Source: Corynebacterium kroppenstedtii
Lineage (GTDB): Bacteria; Actinomycetota; Actinomycetes; Mycobacteriales; Mycobacteriaceae
Length of the DNA stretch: 64,000 nucleotides
Direction of reading: 5' to 3'
Assembly: GCF_003243515.1 (NCBI RefSeq)
Contig: NZ_QFRA01000004.1
Coordinates: forward strand, 1-64,000
Of this stretch, positions 43,364 through 52,750 are shown one piece after another. Within the stretch, counting starts at the first letter, position 1. Each line of letters begins with the position of its first letter. Position numbers and translations under genes: made by a program. The notes under the pieces were generated by a model, which saw nothing but the letters and a program-made list of their open reading frames with translations, was not told the DNA's origin and did no database searches.

Positions 43364-45841
43364 GTGGCACACCACCGTCGTGATAGCCGACAGCCGGGGC
43401 GCGAGGCCCGTGTCACATGGTCGCCCGCCGATGGCCGTTATGATCGCCGTCCCAATCAGGACTCGGAGAGCGCTTCAGCGACCCACAATCGTCACTACCT
43501 TGACCAGCAAGGACGACCTCCCCACACTATGCAGTCCGGCAGGGCACAGTCCCGCCAGGTATATCCCCGTCAGAGTCAAGGACCCGAGTACCCTCAGCGA
43601 TACACACGGGGGCGTTTAGATCGCAACGGACGCCGTTTACCCAGCGACAATTTTTATTCCATTCGGGCAGAAGCCCTAGCAGAGGCCCACCGACGTCGTC
43701 CCGAAGCAGATTTCCTCACCCGAGAATCCTCATCTTTCACCCGTGAGTCATCCGCGGATCGCGGTGCCGGTGCCACCCGTGAGACCCGCCACAACCGCCT
43801 AGACAGGACTTCTAACTCGGCCGGTCATCGTGCCCGGCGAGCGTCGCAGGGCCCGCAACCCACGCGCGCACCACGCTCACGCCAGGGCACTTGGCGTCGC
43901 ACGAAAGCTCAGCCCACTCGAGTCTCACCCACACTTCCCGGTGGGCGGATCTTGGGGCTGGATGGCCTCCGCGCTATCGCAATTCTGTCGGTCCTCCTCT
44001 TCCATCTTGATCCCGATCTGCTGCCCGGCGGGTTCATGGGCGTCGACGTCTTCTTCGTCGTGTCAGGGTTCTTGATCACGACGCTCTTAATCCGCGAACG
44101 CCACAAAACGGGCCACTCGAATTTGGCGAATTTCTGGATTCGACGTGCGCGCAGGCTCATCCCGGCGCTGGTCAGCCTCATCATCATCGTCGTCCCGCTG
44201 ACCTGGCTGTGTACGCGCTGGGCCGAACAAGCCCAGGATCTGTTGGTGCGCATTTCTCCGCAGATAATTGGGGTCTTGACCTTCTCCTACAACTGGGTCG
44301 AGATCGCCGCCGGGTCGTCATACTTCACCCGCAACGTCCCACAACTGTTCATGAACTTCTGGTCACTGGCAGTGGAAGAACAGTTCTACCTGTTGTGGCC
44401 CTGGGTATTCGTCTGGATAGCTCGACGGCACTTCGCCCGACGCCGGGTCTCATTCTCCCTGCTCATCGTGGCCGCCGCGTCCGCCGTCGGCATGGCAGTT
44501 CTCTTCAGCCCGGATTTGTCGACGCGCGTGTACTACGGAACGGACACGCACCTCTTAGGGCTCATGATCGGTGCCGCCCTAGCTTTCGAAGCATCGCGCG
44601 CCGACGGCGGCTTCATCACAACGCGGTTCTGGTCTGCGGTGGGGCCGGTCCTCGGCTGGCTCTCCTGCGCCGGATTAATCGTTCTCATGATCATCATTGG
44701 CGACGGCTCAGCCGAGGCGTTCCACGGTGGTATTGCCGTGGCGAACGTCCTGACCGCGATCATGATCGCCAGCTTCCTGGTCAAACGCGGTGGCTTAGTC
44801 CCGCTGATGTCATCCGGCCCCGCGTCGTGGGTCGGCAATCGGTCCTACGCGGTCTATCTCTGGCACTGGCCACTGATCATCCTTGCGCAAATCGTCATCC
44901 CGACACCGGACAACAGTGCCGCGTCGTGGGCAGTGCGGTTGGGTGCCGTCGTCGTCACGTTCATTGTGTGTGAGATTTCGCTGCGGTATCTGGAAACCCC
45001 TATCCGACGCTTGGGGTTCCGTGGCGCGTGGGCAGCGTTTTGCGGGCTCTTCGTTAAACGTCCGGATACTCAGTCCGGGGACGGTCGTCGGACGTCGGCA
45101 CGTCGGAACCCCCACACATCACGGCGTGTTCGCTTAACACCGGCCGCTGTGGCAACCCTGATTGTTCCCGTCGCGCTCGCGGCATGCACAGTATCTGTGG
45201 CCTCGACTGCACCGGACAAAACACTCGTCGAACAGAAAATCACCGAAAACGAGCACCTCGTCAATACTGGCGACGGCTCCTCCCCTGGAGATGGCGCTGG
45301 TGCGACGGGCGGACAAGGGATAGACCGCTCGGACACGGTGGACTACACCCCGCCGGAGGGCAAAGACACGACAATGTTCGGTGATTCCATGCTGGTCACG
45401 GCCGCGCCTGAGATTGTCAAGGACTATCCGGGCGTGGATATTGTTGCGCAGTCGGAGCGCGCGTGGGAGCAAGCTATTCCGATCATGCAGGACATGGAGC
45501 GCAAAGGGAAGATCCGCCGCGCCGTCGTTATTGCGCTGGGGACCAACTGGGGTGTTCGCGATCCCCAGGCTGTTGAGCAGGAAATCGACGAGATTCAGCG
45601 TGGGCGGACCGTGGTTCTGGTCAACACGTATGGTGCTGGCTGGGAGCCGCAAGTGACGGATGAGTACCAAAAGATAGCGGCGAAATATCCGAACGTGACT
45701 GTCGCTGACTGGTCCGATGTGGCAGCAAAGCACACGGGCGACCTGCAGTCTGACGGAATTCACCCGGACTATGGGGCAATGCCTATTTTTGTGGATTGCA
45801 TTAAACAGGCATTTTCCACGCTTGCGCAAAACAAGAAATAG
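43364..45841 (+). CDS. acyltransferase-3 / SGNH fusion membrane protein
   Basis: The 825-residue protein has three parts. Residues about 1-190 are cytosolic, Arg/Gln/Ser-rich and disordered. Residues about 195-590 form the acyltransferase-3 domain with some ten helices, starting LGLDGLRAIAILSVLLFHLDP and containing SGFLITTLLIRERH and FWIRRARRLIPAL. After another helix, residues about 660-825 form an extracytoplasmic SGNH domain with MFGDSMLV (Ser), ALGTNWG (Asn) and SDGIHPDYGA (Asp/His). OatA-type relatives O-acetylate peptidoglycan or other surface glycans. The GTG at 43364 follows GAAAGG at a good distance. It is inserted between glnD and ffh. Confidence 0.85.
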   Translation: MAHHRRDSRQPGREARVTWSPADGRYDRRPNQDSESASATHNRHYLDQQGRPPHTMQSGRAQSRQVYPRQSQGPEYPQRYTRGRLDRNGRRLPSDNFYSIRAEALAEAHRRRPEADFLTRESSSFTRESSADRGAGATRETRHNRLDRTSNSAGHRARRASQGPQPTRAPRSRQGTWRRTKAQPTRVSPTLPGGRILGLDGLRAIAILSVLLFHLDPDLLPGGFMGVDVFFVVSGFLITTLLIRERHKTGHSNLANFWIRRARRLIPALVSLIIIVVPLTWLCTRWAEQAQDLLVRISPQIIGVLTFSYNWVEIAAGSSYFTRNVPQLFMNFWSLAVEEQFYLLWPWVFVWIARRHFARRRVSFSLLIVAAASAVGMAVLFSPDLSTRVYYGTDTHLLGLMIGAALAFEASRADGGFITTRFWSAVGPVLGWLSCAGLIVLMIIIGDGSAEAFHGGIAVANVLTAIMIASFLVKRGGLVPLMSSGPASWVGNRSYAVYLWHWPLIILAQIVIPTPDNSAASWAVRLGAVVVTFIVCEISLRYLETPIRRLGFRGAWAAFCGLFVKRPDTQSGDGRRTSARRNPHTSRRVRLTPAAVATLIVPVALAACTVSVASTAPDKTLVEQKITENEHLVNTGDGSSPGDGAGATGGQGIDRSDTVDYTPPEGKDTTMFGDSMLVTAAPEIVKDYPGVDIVAQSERAWEQAIPIMQDMERKGKIRRAVVIALGTNWGVRDPQAVEQEIDEIQRGRTVVLVNTYGAGWEPQVTDEYQKIAAKYPNVTVADWSDVAAKHTGDLQSDGIHPDYGAMPIFVDCIKQAFSTLAQNKK

Positions 45842-45865
45842 GGCCTCGTTCATAGGGCCGAGTGT
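45838..45865 (+). repeat. 14-bp tandem repeat spanning the acyltransferase stop
   Basis: ATAGGGCCTCGTTC (45838-45851) and ATAGGGCCGAGTGT (45852-45865) share the first eight bases. The TAG stop (45839-45841) lies in the first copy. Confidence 0.5.
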
Positions 45866-45963
45866 GTAGGTAGTACCCATCCGGTACGAGTGGGCTCAGT
45901 ACTGCAAGCCTCGAGCTTGTATGCTAGGGGAGTTCATGCCGACAACCCAACAGGGGAGAATCT

Positions 45964-47583
45964 GTGTTTGAGTCACTGTCTGACCGATTGACCGGAGCGC
46001 TCAAAGGTTTGCGCGGTAAAGGCCGGCTGACTGAATCAGATATTAATGCCACGGCGCGCGAGATCCGCTTAGCTTTACTGGAAGCAGATGTATCGCTTCC
46101 AGTTGTCCGCGCTTTCATTAAAAACATCAAGGCACGCGCCACGGGTGCTGAGGTGTCAGAGGCGCTTAACCCTGCTCAACAGGTTGTCAAGATTGTCAAT
46201 GAAGAGCTCATCGGCATTTTGGGTGGTGAGACCCGGCGCATACAGTTAGCGAAGAATCCTCCGACGGTGATCATGCTCGCCGGTCTGCAGGGTGCCGGTA
46301 AAACCACACTGGCCGGGAAATTAGCTCACCACCTGAAAAAGCAGGGGCACACGCCCATGTTGGTGGCTTGTGACCTCCAGCGCCCGGGAGCTGTTCAGCA
46401 GCTAGAGATTGTCGGTCAACGTGCCGATGTACCAACTTTCGCACCGGATCCCGGTACCTGGACGGATACCGTCGAACATGAAATGGGTCAGTCACATGGC
46501 GACCCTGTTGGGGTCGCGACCGCGGGCATTGCGGAAGCACAGCGCACTAAACACGATGTTGTCATCATTGATACAGCCGGCCGGCTCGGTATTGATGAAG
46601 TCCTCATGCAGCAGGCGCGAGATATACGTGATGCCACCAAGCCCGACGAAGTTCTCTTCGTGATTGATTCGATGATCGGTCAGGATGCGGTCCATACTGC
46701 GGATGCGTTCCGGGAAGGCGTCGATTTCACCGGTGTTGTCCTCACTAAGCTCGATGGCGATGCTCGAGGCGGTGCAGCGCTATCAATCCGTGAGGTAACC
46801 GGGAAGCCGATTCTCTACGTTTCCACTGGTGAAAAGCTTGATGACTTCGATGTGTTCCACCCGGATCGGATGGCCAACCGGATTCTGGGCATGGGCGATG
46901 TTCTGACGCTCATCGAGCAGGCTGAGCAAACGATTAATCAGCAAGAAGCTGAGCGGTCAGCGTCGAAAATGTTTTCGGGGGAACTCACCCTGGACGACTT
47001 CCTTGAGCAGATGCTGATGGTGCGTCGAATGGGTCCGATGGGTGCCATTTTGAAGATGCTTCCGGGCGGCTCAGAGATGTCCAAGATGGCCGACATGGTC
47101 GACGAAAAACAACTCGACCGCATTCAGGCCATTATTCGCGGTATGACTCCCGCTGAGCGCAATGATCCGAAAATACTGAATGCGTCGCGACGCCGTCGCA
47201 TTGCTGCCGGTTCGGGTGTGACCGTTCAGGATGTTAACCAGCTGGTTGAGCGATTCTTCGAGGCGAAGAAGATGATGAGCAAGATGACCAGCCGTTTCGG
47301 TCTCGGCGGAGGTAGTGCAACAAAGAAGCAGAAGAAAGGCCGTAAAGGCAAGAAGGGGAAGAAAGGTAAGAACAAGAATAAGAATCGTTCCGCGGCGCAG
47401 CGTGGGGGCGGAATGCCGAGCATGGATCAGCTGCAGCAGTTCCAGCAGCAGATGGGTATGGGCGGTGGGATGCCAGGAGGTATGCCCGGCATGGGGCCGC
47501 AGAACCTGCCTAAGGGAATGGAAAATATCGACCTCAATAACCTCGACTTCGGTCAAGGCTCTCAGGGCCGACGGAAGAAGTAG
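45964..47583 (+). CDS. ffh: signal recognition particle protein Ffh
   Basis: Ffh binds signal sequences and 4.5S RNA and delivers ribosomes to FtsY. The NG domain has G1 GLQGAGKTTLAGKLA, DLQRPGAVQQL, DTAGRLGIDE and TKLDGDARGG. The methionine-rich M domain follows (residues about 300-440, with the RNA-binding SRRRRIAAGSG). The C-terminal 100 residues are Lys-rich and then Gly/Met/Gln-rich, longer than in E. coli. The start is a GTG at 45964 after GGGGAGAA. Confidence 0.95.
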   Translation: MFESLSDRLTGALKGLRGKGRLTESDINATAREIRLALLEADVSLPVVRAFIKNIKARATGAEVSEALNPAQQVVKIVNEELIGILGGETRRIQLAKNPPTVIMLAGLQGAGKTTLAGKLAHHLKKQGHTPMLVACDLQRPGAVQQLEIVGQRADVPTFAPDPGTWTDTVEHEMGQSHGDPVGVATAGIAEAQRTKHDVVIIDTAGRLGIDEVLMQQARDIRDATKPDEVLFVIDSMIGQDAVHTADAFREGVDFTGVVLTKLDGDARGGAALSIREVTGKPILYVSTGEKLDDFDVFHPDRMANRILGMGDVLTLIEQAEQTINQQEAERSASKMFSGELTLDDFLEQMLMVRRMGPMGAILKMLPGGSEMSKMADMVDEKQLDRIQAIIRGMTPAERNDPKILNASRRRRIAAGSGVTVQDVNQLVERFFEAKKMMSKMTSRFGLGGGSATKKQKKGRKGKKGKKGKNKNKNRSAAQRGGGMPSMDQLQQFQQQMGMGGGMPGGMPGMGPQNLPKGMENIDLNNLDFGQGSQGRRKK

Positions 47584-47684
47584 TGCTGATAAGTGAGGCA
47601 GATGAGTGCCCCGTACAAGAAGCACAGCGCGGGGTGTTTCGGTAATTCCGGTGTGATCTGCTAGCATTCGGAAAGTTGTCTGTT

Positions 47685-47821
47685 TCGGTGCGCTCGCGCG
47701 CGAGTAGCACCGATGGGACAGCGCGTAGCGTTCCTGCGTAACACCGTCCTCGGCTACGGCCGACCGGTGGTCACGCGCAGGTTAAATCCAAGGGCTGAAC
47801 CGGCTCCCTCTCGGTAGGGAG
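47685..47821 (+). promoter_or_regulatory. structured 5' leader of rpsP
   Basis: TCGGTGC (47685-47691) pairs with GCACCGA (47707-47713) around an inner CTCG-CGCG-CGAG hairpin. A second hairpin, CTCCCT-N6-AGGGAG, spans 47804-47821, 35 bp before rpsP. A possible -10 (TAGCAT) is at 47662-47667. Such a leader may serve feedback control of the ribosomal protein, but this is not proven. Confidence 0.4.
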
Positions 47822-47856
47822 TGTCTGCACTGCCCGGTGACCACAGAAAGAAGAAT

Positions 47857-48330
47857 ATGGCTGTCAAAATTAAGCTGCAGCGGCTCGGTAAAATCCGTAC
47901 GCCGCACTACCGTGTCATCGTTGCCGATTCCCGCACCCGCCGTTCGGGCCGCGCTATCGAGAACCTGGGCATCTATGAGCCCAAGGCAGATCCGTCAGTG
48001 ATTCGCATCGATTCGGACCGCGTCCAGTACTGGTTGGGCGTTGGTGCTCAGCCGACCGAGCCCGTCCTCGCTCTGCTGAAGGTTACGGGTGACTGGCAGA
48101 AGTTCAAGGGTCTCCCCGGTGCTGAGGGGACGCTGAAGGCTCAGCCGGAGAAGAAGTCCAAGCTGGATCTCTTCAACGAGGCTCTCGCTGAGGCGAACAA
48201 TGGCCCGACTTTGGAGGCCATCACCGAAAAGCGTAAGGCTGCAAAGAAGGCTGCTGAAGAAGCAGCGGCTAAAGAAGCCGAAGCTGAGGAAGCTGCTGAA
48301 GACAAGGCTGAGGAAGAATCAGCTGAGTAG
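47857..48330 (+). CDS. rpsP: 30S ribosomal protein S16
   Basis: The core MAVKIKLQRLGKIRTPHYRV, DSRTRRSGRAIENLGIYEP and YWLGVGAQPTEPVLALL is S16. The 157 residues include an Ala/Glu/Lys-rich tail of about 70 residues, typical of actinobacteria. The frame is open from 47821, but the ATG at 47857 after AGAAAGAAG starts the conserved protein. An intrinsic terminator follows, so the KH gene downstream has its own promoter. Confidence 0.96.
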   Translation: MAVKIKLQRLGKIRTPHYRVIVADSRTRRSGRAIENLGIYEPKADPSVIRIDSDRVQYWLGVGAQPTEPVLALLKVTGDWQKFKGLPGAEGTLKAQPEKKSKLDLFNEALAEANNGPTLEAITEKRKAAKKAAEEAAAKEAEAEEAAEDKAEEESAE

Positions 48331-48378
48331 TTTCACGTTCCGTGGGGCTTGTGCCTCACTACGTGTAGCTTGTGCTTA

Positions 48379-48415
48379 CCCGGTGTGCAGAGTGACTCTG
48401 CGCACCGGTTTTTGT
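48379..48415 (+). terminator. intrinsic terminator after rpsP
   Basis: CCGGTGTGCAGAG (48380-48392) pairs with CTCTGCGCACCGG (48396-48408), with one wobble pair, around a 3-nt loop, then TTTTTGTTTT. Confidence 0.88.
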
Positions 48416-48445
48416 TTTGCTCCAGTTCCTCGGGGTCGTAGGAAG

Positions 48446-48451
48446 TATAGT
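48446..48451 (+). promoter_or_regulatory. -10 element for the leaderless KH gene
   Basis: TATAGT ends 7 nt before the ATG at 48459. It lies just after the rpsP terminator, so a separate transcript is expected. Confidence 0.55.
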
Positions 48452-48458
48452 GGTAGTT

Positions 48459-48731
48459 ATGACGAATGCCTCTCCCTCCGATCTCCGCCGCACCACATCA
48501 GAGGTGACGTCGTCGGAAGAAAAAATTGTTCTCCACCTTGTCCGGGGTATTGTTCCTCACCCCGACGACGTGACAGTACGGACGACCTATCGGGGGCGGC
48601 AGCACGTGCTCATCGTCTACGTCCATCCCGACGACCGCGCCATGGTGATCGGGCGCAAAGGGCGCCACGCCGAGGCACTTCGCACGATTTTGCGCAGCCT
48701 CGACCGCGATACCCGGATAGAGATTCGTTAA
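48459..48731 (+). CDS. KH-domain RNA-binding protein (KhpA-like)
   Basis: The 90-residue protein has one KH domain with the GxxG loop IGRKGRHAEALRTI. It matches the small KhpA/YlqC proteins found between rpsP and rimM in most Gram-positive genomes. They bind RNA, often with KhpB. The frame is open from 48417, but the ATG at 48459 is placed 7 nt after TATAGT and starts the conserved part. The N-terminal 20 residues are Ser/Thr-rich. Confidence 0.88.
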   Translation: MTNASPSDLRRTTSEVTSSEEKIVLHLVRGIVPHPDDVTVRTTYRGRQHVLIVYVHPDDRAMVIGRKGRHAEALRTILRSLDRDTRIEIR

Positions 48732-48759
48732 CGTATTCGCTCCGCGGCCATGATTTTGT

Positions 48760-48765
48760 GATAAT
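48760..48765 (+). promoter_or_regulatory. -10 element for leaderless rimM
   Basis: GATAAT ends 6 nt before the GTG at 48772, with no ribosome binding site. Confidence 0.5.
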
Positions 48766-48771
48766 GACGTC

Positions 48772-49434
48772 GTGACCAAGCATGATAATTCCGCGGACGA
48801 TCCCAATTACGTACAGATCGGTCGCGTCGTCAAGCCACATGGGGTCCGGGGAGAATTCGTCGTCGAGCCAACCACGGATGACCCCGAGAGGCGCTTCGCG
48901 GTGGGAAGCGTCGTCAAGGCCATGCCCGTAGGTGGGCGCCAGCGACGGAATGGCGGATCTCAGGAGCCATTTACTCTGACCGTGGCGTCGGTTCGGGGGC
49001 ACCAAGGCAGAATCATCATGAAAGCCGAGGAAATTCCGGATCGAAATGCCGCCGAGTCTTTGCGGGGAGTGCGTTTCGTTGCGGAGCCAGTTATCGATCA
49101 CTCCGACGACGAGTTTTATGACTTCGAGTTGGAAGGGCTTCACGTCCTCACCGTGGGCCCAGTGAGTGCAGAGGAAGCACACGCGCGGGCCTATGAGGGG
49201 GATCAACCAGAGCTCGAGGACATTGGAATTGTCAAGAATGTGCTGCGTGGTCCGGCCCAGCGCTTGCTGGAAGTGGAAATAGAGTCCGATGATGCAGAGT
49301 CCGCCGAAGCAGAGTCCGATGGTGCGCCGCGAACGGTCCTCATTCCATTTGTCCAGGCCATTGTTCCGATCGTCGATATCGACAATGAGGCCATTGTCGT
49401 GACCCCGCCCGAGGGATTGTTGGATCTACCGTAG
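48772..49434 (+). CDS. rimM: 16S rRNA processing protein RimM
   Basis: RimM assists 30S maturation around S19. The N-terminal QIGRVVKPHGVRGEFVVEP, the DDEFYDFELEGLHV PRC-barrel start and IPFVQAIVPIVDIDNEAIVVTPPEGLL at the end define it. An acidic insert (ESDDAESAEAESDG) lies in the PRC domain. The GTG start follows GATAAT directly. trmD starts 9 nt after the stop. Confidence 0.94.
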   Translation: MTKHDNSADDPNYVQIGRVVKPHGVRGEFVVEPTTDDPERRFAVGSVVKAMPVGGRQRRNGGSQEPFTLTVASVRGHQGRIIMKAEEIPDRNAAESLRGVRFVAEPVIDHSDDEFYDFELEGLHVLTVGPVSAEEAHARAYEGDQPELEDIGIVKNVLRGPAQRLLEVEIESDDAESAEAESDGAPRTVLIPFVQAIVPIVDIDNEAIVVTPPEGLLDLP

Positions 49435-49443
49435 GAGGACAGG

Positions 49444-50406
49444 ATGGATAAGGAAACGACCGTGCCTCACCACCTGCGGCTTGATGTCATCACCATCTTT
49501 CCCGCCTACATGGAGCCCTTGCGGCACGCCTTGCTTGGCAAAGCAATCGAGCAGGGGATCATCAGCGTCGGTGTTCACGATCTGCGGCAGTGGGCGTCGG
49601 GGGTACACAAGTCCGTCGACGACTCACCCTATGGGGGCGGCCCGGGCATGGTGATGAAGCCCGACGTGTGGGGGAGCGCGCTTGACGACGTCGCCCAGGG
49701 TACTGGGCCCGTCACCGAGTCCGCGGACCTTGTCACGGCCGAGCCTCACCGTCGCCAACCGAGGCATGATGACCTCCTCGCTTCATCTGATAACGCCAGC
49801 GGCTCGTCGGTTCAGGTCGTCGAAACTGGTCAGTCTGGTCAGTCTGGCCACACCTCGTCGACACCGGTCCTCGTCGTACCAACTCCGACAGGTACTCCTT
49901 TTACCCAGGACTTAGCGCATGAGTTAGCCCAGGAAGACCACCTCGTTTTCGCCTGCGGCCGTTATGAGGGCATTGACCAGCGGGTTTTCGACGACGCCCG
50001 CGATCATTATCGCGTTCAGGAAGTGTCGATCGGCGACTATGTTTTGGTCGGCGGTGAGGTTGCTGTGCTGGTCATGGCTGAAGCAATTGTTCGTCTGATT
50101 CCGGGTGTCCTTGGTAATCGGCGCAGCCACGAGGAAGATTCGTTCTCTGAGGGGTTGCTGGAGGGGCCGAGGTACACGAAGCCACGGTCGTGGCGTGGTC
50201 GGGACGTCCCCGATATTTTGCTGTCGGGCGATCACGCGAAGGTCGATCAGTGGCATCGGGAGCGTGCCCTAGAAATCACGGCCCACCGTCGGCCAGATTT
50301 GATTGAGCGCTGCCGGGCTGCGGGGCTTTTGAGCCATGCTGACGATGAGTGGCTGGAGCGTAACGGCTACCATCGGTCGGGTGATTATTCAGACCCTCGC
50401 TCATGA
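49444..50406 (+). CDS. trmD: tRNA (guanine(37)-N(1))-methyltransferase
   Basis: TrmD methylates G37 of tRNAs to prevent frameshifting. The trefoil-knot SAM site is clear: CGRYEGIDQRV, SIGDYVLVGGEVAVLVMAEAIVRLIPG and YTKPRSWRGRDVPDILLSGDH. At 320 residues it exceeds the usual 240-270 because of a Ser/Gly/Gln/His-rich linker of about 50 residues (codons 49700-49860, with small GTCAGTCTG repeats). AGGAGG precedes the ATG. Confidence 0.94.
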   Translation: MDKETTVPHHLRLDVITIFPAYMEPLRHALLGKAIEQGIISVGVHDLRQWASGVHKSVDDSPYGGGPGMVMKPDVWGSALDDVAQGTGPVTESADLVTAEPHRRQPRHDDLLASSDNASGSSVQVVETGQSGQSGHTSSTPVLVVPTPTGTPFTQDLAHELAQEDHLVFACGRYEGIDQRVFDDARDHYRVQEVSIGDYVLVGGEVAVLVMAEAIVRLIPGVLGNRRSHEEDSFSEGLLEGPRYTKPRSWRGRDVPDILLSGDHAKVDQWHRERALEITAHRRPDLIERCRAAGLLSHADDEWLERNGYHRSGDYSDPRS

Positions 50407-52750
50407 ATTAGGTGTTACTGAGCAACAAGTCCGCACGACGGTCGACTTGGTGGACCAAGGTAATACGGTTCCCTTCATTGCCCGCTACCGCAAGGAAATG
50501 ACAGGCGGTCTCGACGACGCCCAGCTCCGCACCCTGTCGGAGCGCTTGACCTATCTGCGGGAGCTCGAGGACCGCAAGCAGACGATTCTCGAAGCAATTG
50601 ATAGCCAGGGCAAGCTGACCGACGAGTTGCGGGAGCTCATCCAGCAGTGCGACACGAAGGCCCGCTTAGAGGATCTGTATCTGCCCTATAAAAAGCGCCG
50701 CAGGACGAAGGCAGATAAGGCACGGGAAGCTGGTCTTGAGCCGCTCCTTGATTCTTTACTTGCCGACGCCACGCTGGACCCGGAATCGGCCGCGCAGTCC
50801 TACACCACCGAGGGGTTCGAGGACACGAAGGCGGCGCTGGAGGGTGCCCGCGCTATTTTCGTCGACCGCTTAGCGACGAACGCGGACCTCGTCGGCCATA
50901 TTCGCGATAGGGTGTGGGATTCTGGCGCCCTCGAAGCTCACGTTGTGGAGGGCAAGGAACAGGAGGGGGCGACGTATCGGGATTATTTCGACTTCGCGGA
51001 GCAGCTCTCGGATGTGCCGTCGCACCGCGTGTTAGCCCTGCTGCGCGGTGAGCGTGAGGGTGTCATTTCCCTCTCGATCGATCCCGGTGACGACGCTCCC
51101 TATGTTGGCCTCATTGCCGACGACGCGGACCTGGGGAGCTCTATTGGCCATGATGGCCCCGCCGCGGACTGGATTGAGAAAGCGATCCAGTGGGGCTGGC
51201 GGACGAAACTGAGCGTTTCTGCGAGCTTGGATGCTCGTATGAGGGCGAAGGAGAAGGCGGAAGCAACGGCGGTGGAGGTCTTTGCGAAGAACCTCCACGA
51301 CGTTTTGCTTGCTGCCCCTGCTGGCCAGAAAGTGACCATCGGCCTTGACCCCGGGTACCGCAATGGCGTGAAAGTTGCGGTGGTTGGTGACACGGGGAAA
51401 GTGCTGGACACGACGATCGTGTACCCCCACCAGCCACAGAACAGGTGGTCGGCAGCTATCGACGAATTGGCGACGATGTGCGTCCGCCACCATGTTGCCC
51501 TGATGGCTATCGGCAACGGGACGGCCAGCCGCGAGACGGAAAAACTCTCCCGCGAGGTGGCGGCCAGGGTGAAGGAGCTGGGCGGCGACGCCCCGACCCC
51601 CGTGGTGGTGTCAGAGTCGGGAGCCTCCGTCTATTCGGCGTCGGAACTAGCGAGTAAAGAGTGCCCTGATCTCGATGTTTCCCTGCGTGGGGCGGTGTCG
51701 ATTGCTCGGCGGTTGCAGGATCCGTTGGCTGAGCTGGTCAAGGTTGATCCGAAATCGATTGGTGTTGGGCAGTACCAGCATGACGTCAACCAGTCGTCCT
51801 TGACCGATGCTCTGAACGCTGTGGTGGAAGACGCAGTTAACGCGGTGGGCGTTGATTTGAACACCGCGTCAGCTCCGCTTTTGACCCGGGTGGCCGGCGT
51901 GACTCCGACCATCGCCGAGAACATTGTGGCGTATCGCGAAGACAACGGTGCTTTCGATTCGCGCAAAGCCTTGACGAGGGTCCCGCGCCTGGGGCCGAAG
52001 GCATTTGAACAATGCGCTGGTTTCTTGCGTATCCGTGGAGGTTCGCAGCCGCTCGACGCGTCGGCAGTACACCCGGAGTCGTACGGTGTTGTGTCGACAA
52101 TTTCGGAGACCACTGGCCTGGACGTGGACCACCTAATGGGCAATACCCGCGTACTCAGTGGGCTCGATCCTGCTCAGTTTGCTCAAGGGCCTGTGGGAAT
52201 CCTGACGGTGACCGATATTATCGCTGAGCTCGATAAACCGGGCCGCGATCCTCGCCCGGAGTTCCGGACCGCAACGTTCAAAGAGGGCATAGAAAAGGTT
52301 TCTGATTTAACTCCCGGCATGGTGCTTGAGGGCACGGTCACGAACGTCGTCGCCTTCGGTGCCTTCGTTGATATCGGAGTCCACCAGGACGGGCTCGTCC
52401 ACGTGTCGGCGATGAGCGACCGCTTTGTGTCGGATCCGCACGATGTTGTGAAGTCCGGCCAGGTCGTTCGCGTCAAAGTTATGGACGTGGATACAGATCG
52501 GCAGCGTATTGGGTTGTCTTTGCGGTTGAACGACGAGCCGGGAGAGAAAGGCCAACGCCGACAAGGTGATCATCGCGAGGACCGTCGAGATGGGCGCGAT
52601 CATGCCTCTCATCGACGTGGCCAGGGCTCGCGTAAGCCCAATCAAGGTGGCCGCAAGCCTCATCAGGGTGGTCGCCGAGGATCGGGCAATCGACGTGAGC
52701 AGGGTGGTTCCATGGCCGACGCTCTTCGTCGCGCCGGGTTCGGCAAGTAA
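50381..52750 (+). CDS. Tex-family RNA-binding transcription accessory protein
   Basis: The protein has the Tex order: N-terminal helical region (FIARYRKEMTGGLDDAQLR), YqgF-like RNase H fold (VTIGLDPGYRNGVKVAVV), helix-hairpin-helix repeats (VDLNTASAPLLTRVAGV and ALTRVPRLGPKAFEQ) and one S1 domain (GMVLEGTVTNVVAFGAFVDIGVHQDGLVHVS). Tex binds nucleic acids and affects transcription. An Arg/Gly/His-rich tail of about 70 residues is added. I take the GTG at 50381, which overlaps the trmD end by 26 bp; starts up to 50336 are open. Confidence 0.88.
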   Translation: MIIQTLAHELGVTEQQVRTTVDLVDQGNTVPFIARYRKEMTGGLDDAQLRTLSERLTYLRELEDRKQTILEAIDSQGKLTDELRELIQQCDTKARLEDLYLPYKKRRRTKADKAREAGLEPLLDSLLADATLDPESAAQSYTTEGFEDTKAALEGARAIFVDRLATNADLVGHIRDRVWDSGALEAHVVEGKEQEGATYRDYFDFAEQLSDVPSHRVLALLRGEREGVISLSIDPGDDAPYVGLIADDADLGSSIGHDGPAADWIEKAIQWGWRTKLSVSASLDARMRAKEKAEATAVEVFAKNLHDVLLAAPAGQKVTIGLDPGYRNGVKVAVVGDTGKVLDTTIVYPHQPQNRWSAAIDELATMCVRHHVALMAIGNGTASRETEKLSREVAARVKELGGDAPTPVVVSESGASVYSASELASKECPDLDVSLRGAVSIARRLQDPLAELVKVDPKSIGVGQYQHDVNQSSLTDALNAVVEDAVNAVGVDLNTASAPLLTRVAGVTPTIAENIVAYREDNGAFDSRKALTRVPRLGPKAFEQCAGFLRIRGGSQPLDASAVHPESYGVVSTISETTGLDVDHLMGNTRVLSGLDPAQFAQGPVGILTVTDIIAELDKPGRDPRPEFRTATFKEGIEKVSDLTPGMVLEGTVTNVVAFGAFVDIGVHQDGLVHVSAMSDRFVSDPHDVVKSGQVVRVKVMDVDTDRQRIGLSLRLNDEPGEKGQRRQGDHREDRRDGRDHASHRRGQGSRKPNQGGRKPHQGGRRGSGNRREQGGSMADALRRAGFGK

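Noticed and set aside
45134..45880. A 248-codon minus-strand frame over the SGNH part of the acyltransferase gene
   Set aside because: Antisense shadow; the plus-strand SGNH motifs explain the sequence.
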